NCBI GenBank assembly: GCA_964434165.1
Contig: CAYSUS010000053.1
Span: 1 to 49,105, forward strand
Direction: 5' to 3'
Source of the DNA: CAYSUS01 sp964434165
Lineage (GTDB): Bacteria; Planctomycetota; Planctomycetia; Pirellulales; Thermoguttaceae
DNA length: 49,105 nt
Below the pieces are notes generated by a model. It had not been told where the DNA came from. It did not search any database and saw only the letters and a list, made by a program, of their open reading frames with translations. The translations under genes were made by a program, and so were the position numbers. Of the stretch, positions 8,157-17,900 are shown one piece after another; position 1 is the stretch's first letter, and every line of letters starts with the position of its first letter.

Positions 8157-10397
8157 ATGATCCCGCTTCGTCCGGCCCTTCTTCTCGGCGTGATCCTCTC
8201 TGCGCAACCCCTTGCGGGCGCCGAGCCGGTGGTCCGCCTTGGCGCAGGGAGCTACGCCACCCAGCCCCCGCCGGGCGCCAAGGGCCCGCCGGAGACCCGC
8301 TACGTGACCGACGCCGTGCGCGGCCCCGTGCCCACGAACGACTGGTGGAGCTCGGTGGTCTGGCTGCCGCACTCCGAGCGCCAGTATCCGCATCCCTTGG
8401 CCGTCGCGGCGGAACCGCGCGGGCTCCGCGTCTTCTACCCCGACCGCGTCACCGCGAACGCGCTCGGTGTGTTCGCTGCGATGCCGGGCGGCGACGCGGA
8501 CCTGGTCGTGGGACACTCGGCCGTGGACGGCTTTCCCGATGCCCGGCTCGACCGCTTCAGCGACTGGTTCGTGGACGTGGCCTTCGCCTCGGGGGATTCG
8601 CGGATGACCGTCTCCTACGGCCACGGATCACCCTTCGTGTACGCGATGGTTCGGGGCGGAGACCCCGTCGTCCGCTTCGCCAAGGCCCCGGGAGTCTGGT
8701 CGGGCGATCCGCGCTCGGCGGTGCTGGGCGTCTCGATCGGCGGCAAGCCCTACGCCCTGTTCGGACCCACCGGGGCGACCTGGACCGGTCTGGGCACCGC
8801 GACTTTCACCTGCAACTCCGGCGGCAAGCCGCACTTCTCGCTGGCCGCGCTGCCCGAGCAGTCCGACAAGGCCCTGGCGCTGTTCCGGCGCTTCGCCCAC
8901 GCCCACGTGACCGATACCCGCATCCAGTGGCATTATCACACTACGAAGAGCACCGTGGAGACGGTCTTCCGCTTCACGGTCACGCCGCGGGAAGGTGAGC
9001 AGAGCGAAACGCTCTTCGCCCTCTACCCGCACCAGTGGCGCAACACGCCGACCCGCCTCTTGCCGCTGGATTACTCCTCGGTGCGCGGGCGGATGCGGCT
9101 CGGGGCGGGCAAATCCTTCACGACGTGCCTGACGTATCCGGGCGTGCTGCCGGCCCTACCCGACGCGGGGGCGTGCGATCGTGCGAAGCTCCAGGCCATG
9201 CTTGAGTCCGAGACCCGCGTGCGCCCCGGCACCAAGGACACCTACTGGGAGGGCAAGCTGCTGGGGCGCCTGGCGGCCCTCGTCCCCATCGCCGAGCAGG
9301 CAGGCAGCGAGCCGGTCGCGCGCAAGCTCGCCGCGGAGATCCGCCGCCGGCTCGAGGGCTGGCTCACCGCGACCGATTCGAGCGGCCACGTGAAGCGCGC
9401 GGGGCTGTTCACCCACCATCGCCGCTGGGGGACGCTTATCGGCTACCCGGCCGCCTACGGCAGCGATACGGAGCTCAACGACCACCACTTCCACTACGGC
9501 TACTTCCTCCGCGCCGCCGCGGTGGTGGCACGGCGCGAGCCGGGGTGGGCGGGACCGGACCGGTTCGGCCCCATGCTGCGGCTGTTGGCGCGCGACGTGG
9601 CCTGCCCGGAGCGGGACGACGCGCAGTTCCCCTTCCTGCGGTGTTTCGATCCCTACGCCGGGCATTCCTGGGCGTCGGGCGCTGCCCGCTTCGCCGACGG
9701 CAACAACCAGGAGTCCTCGTCCGAGGCCGTCAACGCGTGGTGCGCCTTGATCCTGCTGGGCGAGGCCGCCGGCGACGAGGCCATGCGCGACCTGGGCGTT
9801 TTTCTCTACGCGACCGAGGTGGCCGCGATCGAGGAGTACTGGTTCGACGTGCTGGCGCGCAACCGGCCCGAGGAGTACGAGCCGCCGGTCGTCACCATGG
9901 TCTGGGGCGGCAAGGGCGTGCACGAGACGTGGTTCTCGGCCAACCCCGAGGCCAAGTACGGCATCAACTGGTTGCCCATCCACGGGGGCTCGCTCTACCT
10001 GGGGCGTTATCCCGAGCTGGTCGAGCGGAGCTACGCCGGCCTCGTGCGCGAGAACGGCGGCCGCGACTGGGACCAGTGGGCGGACCTGGTGTGGATGTAC
10101 CGTGCTCTGGCCGATCCCGAGGACGCCATGCGCCAGTTCGACGCCCGGCCCGGCGACTTCCGGCCCGAGCCGGGCAACTCCCTGGCCGCCACCTATCACT
10201 GGGTGGCCAACCTCCGCGCGCTGGGGCGCGTCGATCGCGCGCTCACCGCCGACTGCCCTCTCTACGCCGCCTTCGACAACGGCAAGACCAGGACCTACGC
10301 GGTGTACTCCATGCGTCCCGAGACCCGCGTGGCGACCTTCTCCGACGGCACGCGCGTGGAAATGACCGGACAGGGGCCCTTTCTCAAGCGGAAGTAG
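8157..10397 (+). CDS. Secreted glycoside hydrolase family 81 (endo-beta-1,3-glucanase)
   Basis: 746 residues from the ATG at 8157, chosen over an in-frame ATG 14 codons upstream because it begins a good signal peptide (residues 1-22, cut near LAGAEP). Family 81 features are plain: PTNDWWSSVVW near the N-terminus, the LNDHHFHYGY block with the likely catalytic Asp at 442, and NNQESSSEAVNAW with Glu 519 and Glu 523 in the catalytic cleft. GH81 enzymes are inverting endo-1,3-beta-glucanases acting on laminarin, curdlan or callose. Full length compared with the family. It stands alone between divergent and downstream gaps; a TATACT at 8109-8114 may be its -10, without a clear -35. Confidence 0.92.
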   Translation: MIPLRPALLLGVILSAQPLAGAEPVVRLGAGSYATQPPPGAKGPPETRYVTDAVRGPVPTNDWWSSVVWLPHSERQYPHPLAVAAEPRGLRVFYPDRVTANALGVFAAMPGGDADLVVGHSAVDGFPDARLDRFSDWFVDVAFASGDSRMTVSYGHGSPFVYAMVRGGDPVVRFAKAPGVWSGDPRSAVLGVSIGGKPYALFGPTGATWTGLGTATFTCNSGGKPHFSLAALPEQSDKALALFRRFAHAHVTDTRIQWHYHTTKSTVETVFRFTVTPREGEQSETLFALYPHQWRNTPTRLLPLDYSSVRGRMRLGAGKSFTTCLTYPGVLPALPDAGACDRAKLQAMLESETRVRPGTKDTYWEGKLLGRLAALVPIAEQAGSEPVARKLAAEIRRRLEGWLTATDSSGHVKRAGLFTHHRRWGTLIGYPAAYGSDTELNDHHFHYGYFLRAAAVVARREPGWAGPDRFGPMLRLLARDVACPERDDAQFPFLRCFDPYAGHSWASGAARFADGNNQESSSEAVNAWCALILLGEAAGDEAMRDLGVFLYATEVAAIEEYWFDVLARNRPEEYEPPVVTMVWGGKGVHETWFSANPEAKYGINWLPIHGGSLYLGRYPELVERSYAGLVRENGGRDWDQWADLVWMYRALADPEDAMRQFDARPGDFRPEPGNSLAATYHWVANLRALGRVDRALTADCPLYAAFDNGKTRTYAVYSMRPETRVATFSDGTRVEMTGQGPFLKRK

Positions 10398-10593
10398 CCG
10401 CGCGACGGCACGGCATTCCGTTCGACTGCGGATCGGACTTCGCGCGGCTCGTTGCGTCGGCGCGACGCCCGCACCACAATGGCGCTGCCCTGCCGCACGA
10501 CGGCGGCAGCCGCTCTGCCGGCACGCCGCCGCGGGTAGCGGCTACCGTGAAGCCATCGCGTCTTGTTGCCCCGTCTCGTCAAGGAGTCCTGCC

Positions 10594-12135
10594 ATGAACC
10601 GACGCCATTTTCTGGGAACCAGTTTGGGAACGCTGGCCGCGGCCGCGGCCGCGCACGAGGGCGTGCTCGCGGCGCCGGCGACCGCCGGGGGCGGCCCGGG
10701 ATTTCCACCCCAGGACGACCTGCCCAGTCCCGAGGCCGCCACGCTCGGCGTCAAGCCCGTGATGACCAACATCATCCACACCGGCGTGTGGGAGGGCCCG
10801 TGCCGCTGGCGCGAGGTCAGCCCGGCCGACGAAAAGAGGCACGCCGAGCAGTCGTTCGCCCGCTGGTCCAAGGCCTTGCACGAGGGCAGCCTTGCCCGGC
10901 ACGCCGGCGTCGAGCTGCTCGAACCGGCCCATATCACCTTCAGCGAGGATTTCAAGATCGGCAAGGCCCACTTCGACCGGCTCGCCGCCGACGCCGAGCG
11001 GACCGACGCCTTCCTGCTCTACCCGGCCGGCTCGTCGATCTCGGCCTATGAGATCGGGGCGCGGTTCAACAGGCCGATCCTTCTCCAAGGGCTCAATTGC
11101 CGTGTGGTCGATATCGCCGCCTACACGAGGGCCCGGGGCCACGAGGCCTTTGCCGCGGCCGACGACAAGGAGCTCGACGAGCTGCTCTCCCTGCTCCGCG
11201 CCCGCAAGGTCTTTCGCCAGACCCGCGTGCTGTTTCCCACCGACCGCGGACTGCCGGCCGCCTGCTCGGTGGGCAGCGTCTGGGACCTGGAGGACCTGGA
11301 GAACAGGCTCGGCGTGGCCGTCAAGACGATCTCCTACAAGGAACTGGCCGAGGGCATGGAGGCCGTCCTGGCGGATGCCCGGGCGAAAGAGGGGGCCCGG
11401 GCCGCTGCCGAGGCCCTCCTGGCCGGGGCCGACAAGTCGTTCATCGAGCGGCCGTACGTCATTCAGAGTCTGCTGTTCTACCAGGCCGTGCGGGGCCTGA
11501 TGTGCGAGCACCGCTGCAACGCGTTCACGATCGAGTGCTTCGAGTTCTGCTCGTCGAAGCTGCCCGACCAGTGGCAGATCACGCCCTGCCTGATCCATTC
11601 GCTCCAGCGCGACCTGGGGCACGCCTCGTCGTGCGAGGGGGACCTGGGTTCGCTCCTGGCCATGCGCATGCTGATGACGGTGGCCGGCCGCTCCTGCCAC
11701 CAGGGCAACTCCGACCCGCGGCCCGAGGAGACCTTCCGCATCAACCACAGCGTGCCGGCGAGGAAGATGCGCGGCTTCGACCAGCCCGGCCTGCCCTACC
11801 AGCTCGGTCGGTTCGTGACCAAGGGCTGGGGCACGAAGATGGTCGTGGATTTCGTCAACGGCGAGGAGAAGACGATCACCATCGCCCGGGTGGACCCGAC
11901 CGCGCGCCGATTGCTCGTGGTCCGCGGCGAGCTGGTGGCCTCAAGCGGCTGGGACCAGGACCTGATCGGCTGCTCGGTCGAGGCCCGCATCAAGGCCCCG
12001 GCCGGCCGGCTCGACGCGTTCCTGCGCAAGCGTCTGGAATACGGCAACCACCTCCAGTGGGTTTACGGCGACTGGTGCGAGCCGGTACGGCGCCTGGGCG
12101 AGATGTCGGGCCTGGAGGTGGAAGTGATCGCCTGA
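10594..12135 (+). CDS. Tat-exported L-fucose/L-arabinose isomerase-like protein
   Basis: 513 residues, with AAGGAG nine bases before the ATG. The N-terminus is a twin-arginine signal (MNRRHFLGTSLGTLAAAAAA). The body resembles L-fucose isomerase-type proteins: an N-terminal region with alternating sheets, then a metal-site half with FTIECFEFCSS, a Cys/Pro-rich TPCL segment and SSCEGDLGSLLAMRMLM, which carry the acidic residues expected to bind divalent metal. Known relatives interconvert aldoses and ketoses in the cytoplasm; the export signal here is unusual, so the activity may be on an extracytoplasmic sugar or may differ. A short palindrome (GGTAGC-G-GCTACC, 10534-10546) lies upstream in the otherwise featureless gap 10398-10593. 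Confidence 0.78.
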   Translation: MNRRHFLGTSLGTLAAAAAAHEGVLAAPATAGGGPGFPPQDDLPSPEAATLGVKPVMTNIIHTGVWEGPCRWREVSPADEKRHAEQSFARWSKALHEGSLARHAGVELLEPAHITFSEDFKIGKAHFDRLAADAERTDAFLLYPAGSSISAYEIGARFNRPILLQGLNCRVVDIAAYTRARGHEAFAAADDKELDELLSLLRARKVFRQTRVLFPTDRGLPAACSVGSVWDLEDLENRLGVAVKTISYKELAEGMEAVLADARAKEGARAAAEALLAGADKSFIERPYVIQSLLFYQAVRGLMCEHRCNAFTIECFEFCSSKLPDQWQITPCLIHSLQRDLGHASSCEGDLGSLLAMRMLMTVAGRSCHQGNSDPRPEETFRINHSVPARKMRGFDQPGLPYQLGRFVTKGWGTKMVVDFVNGEEKTITIARVDPTARRLLVVRGELVASSGWDQDLIGCSVEARIKAPAGRLDAFLRKRLEYGNHLQWVYGDWCEPVRRLGEMSGLEVEVIA

Positions 12136-12162
12136 GGCGTGAAGGGGGGAAAGTACCTGCCT

Positions 12163-12188
12163 CCCCTCTCCCGCTTGCGGGAGAGGGG
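12163..12188. repeat. Perfect 12-base inverted repeat downstream of the isomerase-like gene
   Basis: CCCCTCTCCCGC (12163-12174) and GCGGGAGAGGGG (12177-12188) pair perfectly across two bases, followed by a G-rich run. The sequence resembles a widespread class of short interspersed repeats with CTCTCCC...GGGAGAG arms. Lying 28 bases after the stop at 12135, it may also stop transcription. Confidence 0.6.
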
Positions 12189-12203
12189 GCGGGGGTGAGG
12201 GTA

Positions 12204-12758
12204 AGATGCACGAGGGCCGCGCGCCGTCCCCACCCGGCCGATTGCGCGACCCCCCAAGAGGGAGAGAGCGGTGAGGGCGGCCCAGGAGGCAGACGGGGCA
12301 TGGGGAGGGGCACCGGCGCAGGGCCGCCCCCGTGCCGATGGCGGGATTGCGCACTTGCGGCTTCTGCGCCACGATCTCGGTTGACAGTCGGCGGAACAAC
12401 GTATGGTTCTGGGAGGCGACTCGGGACTCTTCGCCCGAGGGTCGCCGCGGTCTGCGAAAACGGCGCAGGCGCCTTAGGCGGCGGGACATCAGCCCGCCAA
12501 CTGAAGGCAGACGGGAGCCGGTTCTTCGGCACGCGGAGACCGGTTCGCGGCTTGCCTTCCTCTTTTGGGGAAGCGCTGATTGCCGGCAATCGACCGACGG
12601 GGAAGGCACAGTCTTGCGCTGCGCCGGCGGCCCGTGGTCGCGTATGCCGAAACGCGCACAAGGATCTCACGCCAGGGGCGCGACGGGCGCCGGAAGGCGG
12701 CCGACCTCTCGAGGCGCGAGAGACCGGATCAAGCCTGGGGAAAACGAGGAGAGATCGA
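12204..12758 (+). other. Long non-coding leader before the chemoreceptor, with stacked hairpins
   Basis: No convincing gene. Pairings seen by eye: CTCGGG (12420-12425) with CCCGAG (12434-12439); GTCTGC (12450-12455) with GCAGAC (12507-12512), which would close a multi-stem unit holding GGCG/CGCC and GGCGGG/CCCGCC hairpins. The ribosome site is GAGGAGAG just before the ATG at 12759. I could not match it to a known riboswitch; the conserved bases of the c-di-GMP-I class are absent. Confidence 0.3.
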
Positions 12759-14747
12759 ATGAAGATTTGGCCTTTCGGGAACAGGGGTTCGAAGCAGTCG
12801 GACGCGGAATCTGCTGCGGAGTTCCAGCGGCTGAAGGCCGAGGTTGCCGCGATCGGGCGATCGCAGGCCGTCATCGAGTTCAACATGGACGGGACGATCA
12901 TCACGGCCAACGACAACTTCCTCAACACCGTCGGCTACACGCTCGAGGAGATCCAGGGCCGGCACCACAGCATGTTCGTGGACGAGCAGTACCGAAACAG
13001 CCTCGAGTACAAGCAGTTCTGGGCGAGGTTGAATCGCGGTGAATACGACGCCAAGGAATACAAGCGCTACGGCAAGGGCGGCCGCGAGATCTGGATCCAG
13101 GCCTCCTACAACCCGATCCTGGGCGCCGACGGCAAGCCTTTCAAGGTCGTCAAGTACGCCACGGACGTGACCGAGCAGAAGCTCCAGAGTGCCGACTCGG
13201 CGGGGCAGCTCGCGGCGATCAGCAAATCGCAGGCCGTGATCCAGTTCAACATGGACGGCACGATCATCACGGCCAACGACAACTTCCTCAACACCGTCGG
13301 CTACACGCTCGAGGAGATCCAGGGCCGGCACCACAGCATGTTCGTGGACGACGCGTACGCCAATAGCGCCGAGTACCGGGAGTTCTGGGCGAAGCTCAAC
13401 CGCGGCGAGTACGAGGCCCGGGAGTACAAGCGGCTCGGCAAGGGCGGCCGCGAGATCTGGATCCAGGCCTCCTACAACCCGATCTTCGATTTGAACGGCA
13501 AACCGTTCAAGGTCGTCAAGTACGCCACGGACGTGACCGAGCAGAAGCTCCAGAGTGGCGACTGGGCGGGACAGCTCGCGGCGATCAACAAATCGCAGGC
13601 CGTGATCCAGTTCAACATGGACGGCACGATCATCACGGCCAACGACAACTTCCTCGCCGCGGTCGGTTACACGCTCGACGAGGTCCGCGGCCGGCACCAC
13701 AGCATGTTCGTGGACGACGCGTACGCCAACAGCGCCGAGTACCGAGAGTTCTGGGCGAAGCTCAACCGCGGCGAATACGAGGCCCGGGAGTACAAGCGGT
13801 TCGGCAAGGGCGGCCGCGAGATCTGGATCCAGGCCTCCTACAACCCGATCCTCGATCTGAACGGCAGGCCTTGCAAGGTGGTCAAGTACGCGACCGACGT
13901 CACCGAGCGGGTCAAGCTCCAGCAGGCGGCCGCGGTGAATCACGAGCGCACGCAGAAGCTCGTCGCACAGATCATCGAGAGCGCCAACCAGTTCGCTGAA
14001 GGGGCTCGCGTGATCTCCGAATCCGCGCAGTCGGTGGCGTCCGGAGCGCAGACGCAAAGCGCCTCGGTCGAACAGATGAGCGCGACCATGGAACAGCTCA
14101 ACCAGAGCATTCAGGCCGTCAAGGACAACGCTCTGGAGGTCGACGGCGTCGCACGGGAGACCACGCGGCTGGCCACCGACGGCGCAGGGACCGTGAAACG
14201 GTCGATCGACGCGATGGAGCGCATTCGCGAGTCCTCGACGCAGATCAACGAGATCATCCAGGTGATCTCCGAGATCGCCGCCCAGACCAACCTCCTCGCC
14301 TTGAACGCCGCGATCGAGGCGGCCCGGGCGGGCGAGCACGGGATGGGCTTCGCCGTGGTCGCCGACGAGGTCCGCAAGCTGGCCGAGCGCTCGAGCCAGG
14401 CCGCCGGGCAGGTCGCCGGCCTGATCAAGGAGTCCACGCAGCGCATCCAGGAGGGAGCCGAGATGAGCGAGAAGACCGGCGAGGCGCTCCAGCGGATGCT
14501 CGAGGGGGTCGAAGCCACTGCGGCCAAGATCACCGAGATCAGCACGGCCACGGTCGAGCAGTCGCAGAGCGCCAGCGAGGTGGCCACCGCCGTGGAGCAG
14601 GTCTCCAAGGTCACGGAGCAGGCGGCCGCTTCGAGCGAGGAGATGGCCAGCAGCAGCGAGGAGCTCGACTCCCAGGCCGCCGCCCTGCTCGAGCTCGTCA
14701 GTCACTTCACGTCCGACGACGCGAAGACGTCGGCGCAGGCCGCTTAA
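12759..14747 (+). CDS. Cytoplasmic methyl-accepting chemotaxis protein with three PAS domains
   Basis: 662 residues from the ATG at 12759, set by GAGGAGAG eight bases upstream. There is no signal peptide or membrane helix, so this is a soluble receptor. Three PAS domains follow in tandem (about residues 31-152, 153-274, 275-396), each with FNMDGTIITANDNFL and GGREIWIQASYNPI. Then comes a coiled-coil signalling domain whose hairpin tip reads AAQTNLLALNAAIEAARAGE, continuing as GFAVVADEVRKLAERS. There is no C-terminal pentapeptide for CheR/CheB. The layout resembles BdlA-type receptors, which sense redox or energy state through PAS and signal to CheA via CheW. No che genes lie in the window. 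PAS ligand is unknown. Confidence 0.93.
   Translation: MKIWPFGNRGSKQSDAESAAEFQRLKAEVAAIGRSQAVIEFNMDGTIITANDNFLNTVGYTLEEIQGRHHSMFVDEQYRNSLEYKQFWARLNRGEYDAKEYKRYGKGGREIWIQASYNPILGADGKPFKVVKYATDVTEQKLQSADSAGQLAAISKSQAVIQFNMDGTIITANDNFLNTVGYTLEEIQGRHHSMFVDDAYANSAEYREFWAKLNRGEYEAREYKRLGKGGREIWIQASYNPIFDLNGKPFKVVKYATDVTEQKLQSGDWAGQLAAINKSQAVIQFNMDGTIITANDNFLAAVGYTLDEVRGRHHSMFVDDAYANSAEYREFWAKLNRGEYEAREYKRFGKGGREIWIQASYNPILDLNGRPCKVVKYATDVTERVKLQQAAAVNHERTQKLVAQIIESANQFAEGARVISESAQSVASGAQTQSASVEQMSATMEQLNQSIQAVKDNALEVDGVARETTRLATDGAGTVKRSIDAMERIRESSTQINEIIQVISEIAAQTNLLALNAAIEAARAGEHGMGFAVVADEVRKLAERSSQAAGQVAGLIKESTQRIQEGAEMSEKTGEALQRMLEGVEATAAKITEISTATVEQSQSASEVATAVEQVSKVTEQAAASSEEMASSSEELDSQAAALLELVSHFTSDDAKTSAQAA
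12849..13946 (+). repeat. Three tandem 366-bp copies encoding the PAS domains
   Basis: Units begin at 12849, 13215 and 13581, each exactly 366 bp (122 codons), confirmed by the spacing of the same Ile codon at 12852, 13218 and 13584. Units two and three are the most alike (long runs of base identity); unit one differs mainly in its middle. This points to recent duplication or ongoing gene conversion. Confidence 0.9.
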
Positions 14748-14757
14748 GCGCGTCCAG

Positions 14758-14795
14758 GCACCGCCGGATCGCCTTGCCGGCGCGTCCGGCGGTGC
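14758..14795 (+). terminator. Strong hairpin after the chemoreceptor gene
   Basis: GCACCGCCGGA (14758-14768) and TCCGGCGGTGC (14785-14795) pair perfectly over 11 bases, ten bases after the stop codon. No T-run follows, so it is a likely but not classical terminator. It lies in the convergent gap before the minus-strand gene ending at 14928. Confidence 0.6.
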
Positions 14796-14927
14796 AGGCT
14801 GGGCCCCGAGGACCCGGGGCACAATCCTGCGTGTGCCCCTGTCCCGCCGGGTCGTCCAGCGTTGGCGCGACGCGCATGGCACGCGCTTGGAAGCAATTCC
14901 GGCGTTACGACGGTCCCGCTCCAGCCC

Positions 14928-17900
14928 TCACTTTGCCTTCCAACACTCGAGCGAGCCGCCTTTCGTGGCCATATAGAGCTTCTCCCTGGCCGCGATCAGG
15001 CCATCGAGCACGGGCGGCGAGGCGAGCTCGATACGACCCTCGATCGCGCCGCTCGCCTTGGATACGGCCATCAGGAGCCCCCCATGCCTGCCCGCGAGCG
15101 CCTCGTCCTGCCGGCGGATCAACCGCAGGGTCTGCGGGCTCCCGCTGCGGATGTCCTCGCGCGTCTCGTCCAGCACGTCCGGCGGACCGGCGGCAAACAG
15201 CGTGTCGCCGGCAAGCACCAGGCCCGTGGCCAGGATAGGGACGTCGGCTTCCCACAGCGGCGGGCTCGGCCCGGCTCGCCTCCTGCCCTTCGGTCCGGCG
15301 GCCGGACGCGGCGGCACCTTGGATTCGGCGAACAGGCGGTACTCCATCGGGGTCGTCCATCGGAAGTACTGCTTCTGGCGGCCGAAACCGTACACGTTCT
15401 TCTCGTCCACGACCAGGATGCGTCCCGCCGGTCGTGTCTTGCCGGTGTTCGAATAGGAATGCCTGTGGCTGCACGAGTCGTTGTAGACCCAGTAGGACCG
15501 GTGGAACCACGAGTCATCGAGGAAGCCGTAGGACGAAAACAAGTGCACCTTGGACGGGGCCCTCTTGATCGCGTCGCCTTCTGGCCGGAACGCGCCCGCC
15601 CGCATGTACACGTCGTCGCCGACCGACGACAGGACATCCGGCAGACCGACGAGCTTCTTCTCCTCGGCCCCGGTCAGCACGCGTCCGCCCGGCCCCTTGC
15701 CGTCGAAGGTCGCATGGGAGATCACCTCGCCGGTCTCGGGTTTCAGCCGGTACATCTGCAGCCCTCCATCCAGGAAGGAGGAACGCCCGGCCACGAACCA
15801 GGCCTCGTCATTGCGGACCAGAACGCTCCCGTGGATCGGCCAGACGGACTCGACCTGTTCGAACGCCATGAGACGGCGGTCTTCCGCGACCGGGCGGAAA
15901 CGCCAGACGACCTCGCCGTCGGTTGCGCGAAGACAGTACACGCATCCGTCCCGACAGCCGAATAGGACCATGCCCTGGTGGACGGTCGGGGGCGAGTCGA
16001 TGCGCCCGCCGGCGATGAAGGCCCACTTCTTGCCGCCGTCCTCGGCGTCGAGCGCATAGAGCGTGTGCCGATCGGTGGCGGCCGCGAAGAGCTGCCCCCC
16101 GGCCACAACCGGAGACGTCAATCGCCCGCCGATCTCGGCCGTCCAGGCCTTCTTCAGATCGGACGAGACCTCGCACGTTGCCACGCCGCTGCGGGCCGGA
16201 TTGCCCCGGTATGTGGGCCAGTCTCCTGTTGCCGCAGCTCCTTCGCGGGGCACCTTGCCAAAGGCGGGGCCCTTGGTGAGACGGTGCTTCTTCGGGTAAA
16301 CCTCAATGTCCCTGCGGGCCTTCACGCCGGCGAGGGCGTTCAGGCCGTTGAGCTTCATGTCTGCCGAGCATGCGCAGTCGTGCATCGGGGCGTAGACCAG
16401 CCCGTTGGCCGGCATGATCCCATAGAGGCACTCGCCGCGGACCCAATGGTGGATCTTCCAGTGCCCGGTCTTGAGATCGAGGAACTCGACTCCCTCCTTC
16501 GACATCAACAGGTACTCCGTCGTCGCCTTGGACGGATAACACCGATGATGGATGAACCACACCGGGTCCTCAACGTCCGGAGCATAATCGAACACCACCT
16601 TGCCGGTCCTTAGGTCCGAGCCGACCACGTGGTTGTTCTTGGGGTCCTTGGGCTTCATCCAGGTCGAGAACGGGGACAGCACCACCTTGTTGGCGACCAG
16701 CAGGTCCTCGGGCGACTGGTAACCCGACTCGTAATGGGGCGCCTCCCAGAGGACCTTGCCGTTGAAGCAGTCGAGCGCCACCATCTTGAGGGCTTTGCTT
16801 TTCATGTGCTGCTCGTAGCCGCGACCTCCGGCGAAGACCACGACGCCGTTGTCCACCGCCAGACGCGGCATGTAGCACGTGGGGATTCCCTTCTCGAGGT
16901 CGATGGCTTCCACCGGCGGGGAGACCCAGCGCTGCTTGCCGCTCGTCTTGTCCATGGCGACGATGCTCTGGCTGTTGTGGAAGTAGACGGTGTCGTCAGC
17001 GACGGCGAGCGTCCCGGGCAAGATCTTCGCGGCGCGCTGCCAGCGGACTTCGCCGCTGTCAGCGTCGATCGCGTGCAGCTTCGAGTCCCAACGCTTCCAG
17101 AGTTTGTTAATGGGATTGCCCGGGGCGTTTCTCGGATAGATGTTCACCGACTCCCTGTGCTCCTCCGTGCGGCGCGGACCGATCACGGCGTAGAGCCACC
17201 CGTCGTTGAGAACCACTTCCCACGTGTCTTCCGTGCCCTTGTAGGTCTGCAGTGTCTTTCCGGTCGCGGCGTCGAGTCGTGAGAGGGGTGCGTCCAGGCC
17301 CAGCGTCACGTAAACATGGTCCTTGGTGGCAACCAGCTTGCGCGGCAGTTGGGCAGGGCCGCTCTTGAGCGGATGGAAACGGGTCCACCACTCGGGGATA
17401 GGCCTCTTCCACAGCACGACCCCGTTGAAGGCGTCGCGAGCGATGAGGCTCCACTTCGACGGGAGCATGATCGAGGCCTTCGACCCCTCGTCGATGATGT
17501 AGAAGACGCGGTTGCCGGCGGAGACCATGGCGCTGAAGCTGGCCATGTGGTCGTGGTGCCGGCCCCATCTCGGTCCGGCAACCCACTGCAGGTAGACTGG
17601 CGGCCCCACGACCTTGTCGCGGCTGACCGGATTGCCGGTGGAGTCGTACATGTGATGCGTCCATTCATCCATCGCCGATGGACGCCGTTTGCCTGCGGGC
17701 ATCTCCCACTGGAGTCCGTTGTCGACCCGTACAACGCCTCCAGGGGCGAGAACACGCGTGATCTCCTCGCGCGCCGGTACCATCCCCTCTTCGATGACAA
17801 GCAGGTTCACGAGGTTGTCGATGAACGGAAGGCGCTCGCCTTCCCAGAGGCCTACCGTCGCTTTCTCGCCGTAGAGCCCCAGGGCCTGCAAGCGCTCGCG

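Noticed and set aside
12440..12520. c-di-GMP riboswitch before the chemoreceptor
   Set aside because: Stems are present but the conserved internal bases of the GEMM-I class (such as the GGACGCAAAGCC-like run) are absent.
12849..13946. Tandem repeats that might be taken for a CRISPR array
   Set aside because: The unit is 366 bp, in frame and encodes a PAS domain; there are no short repeats with unique spacers anywhere in the window.
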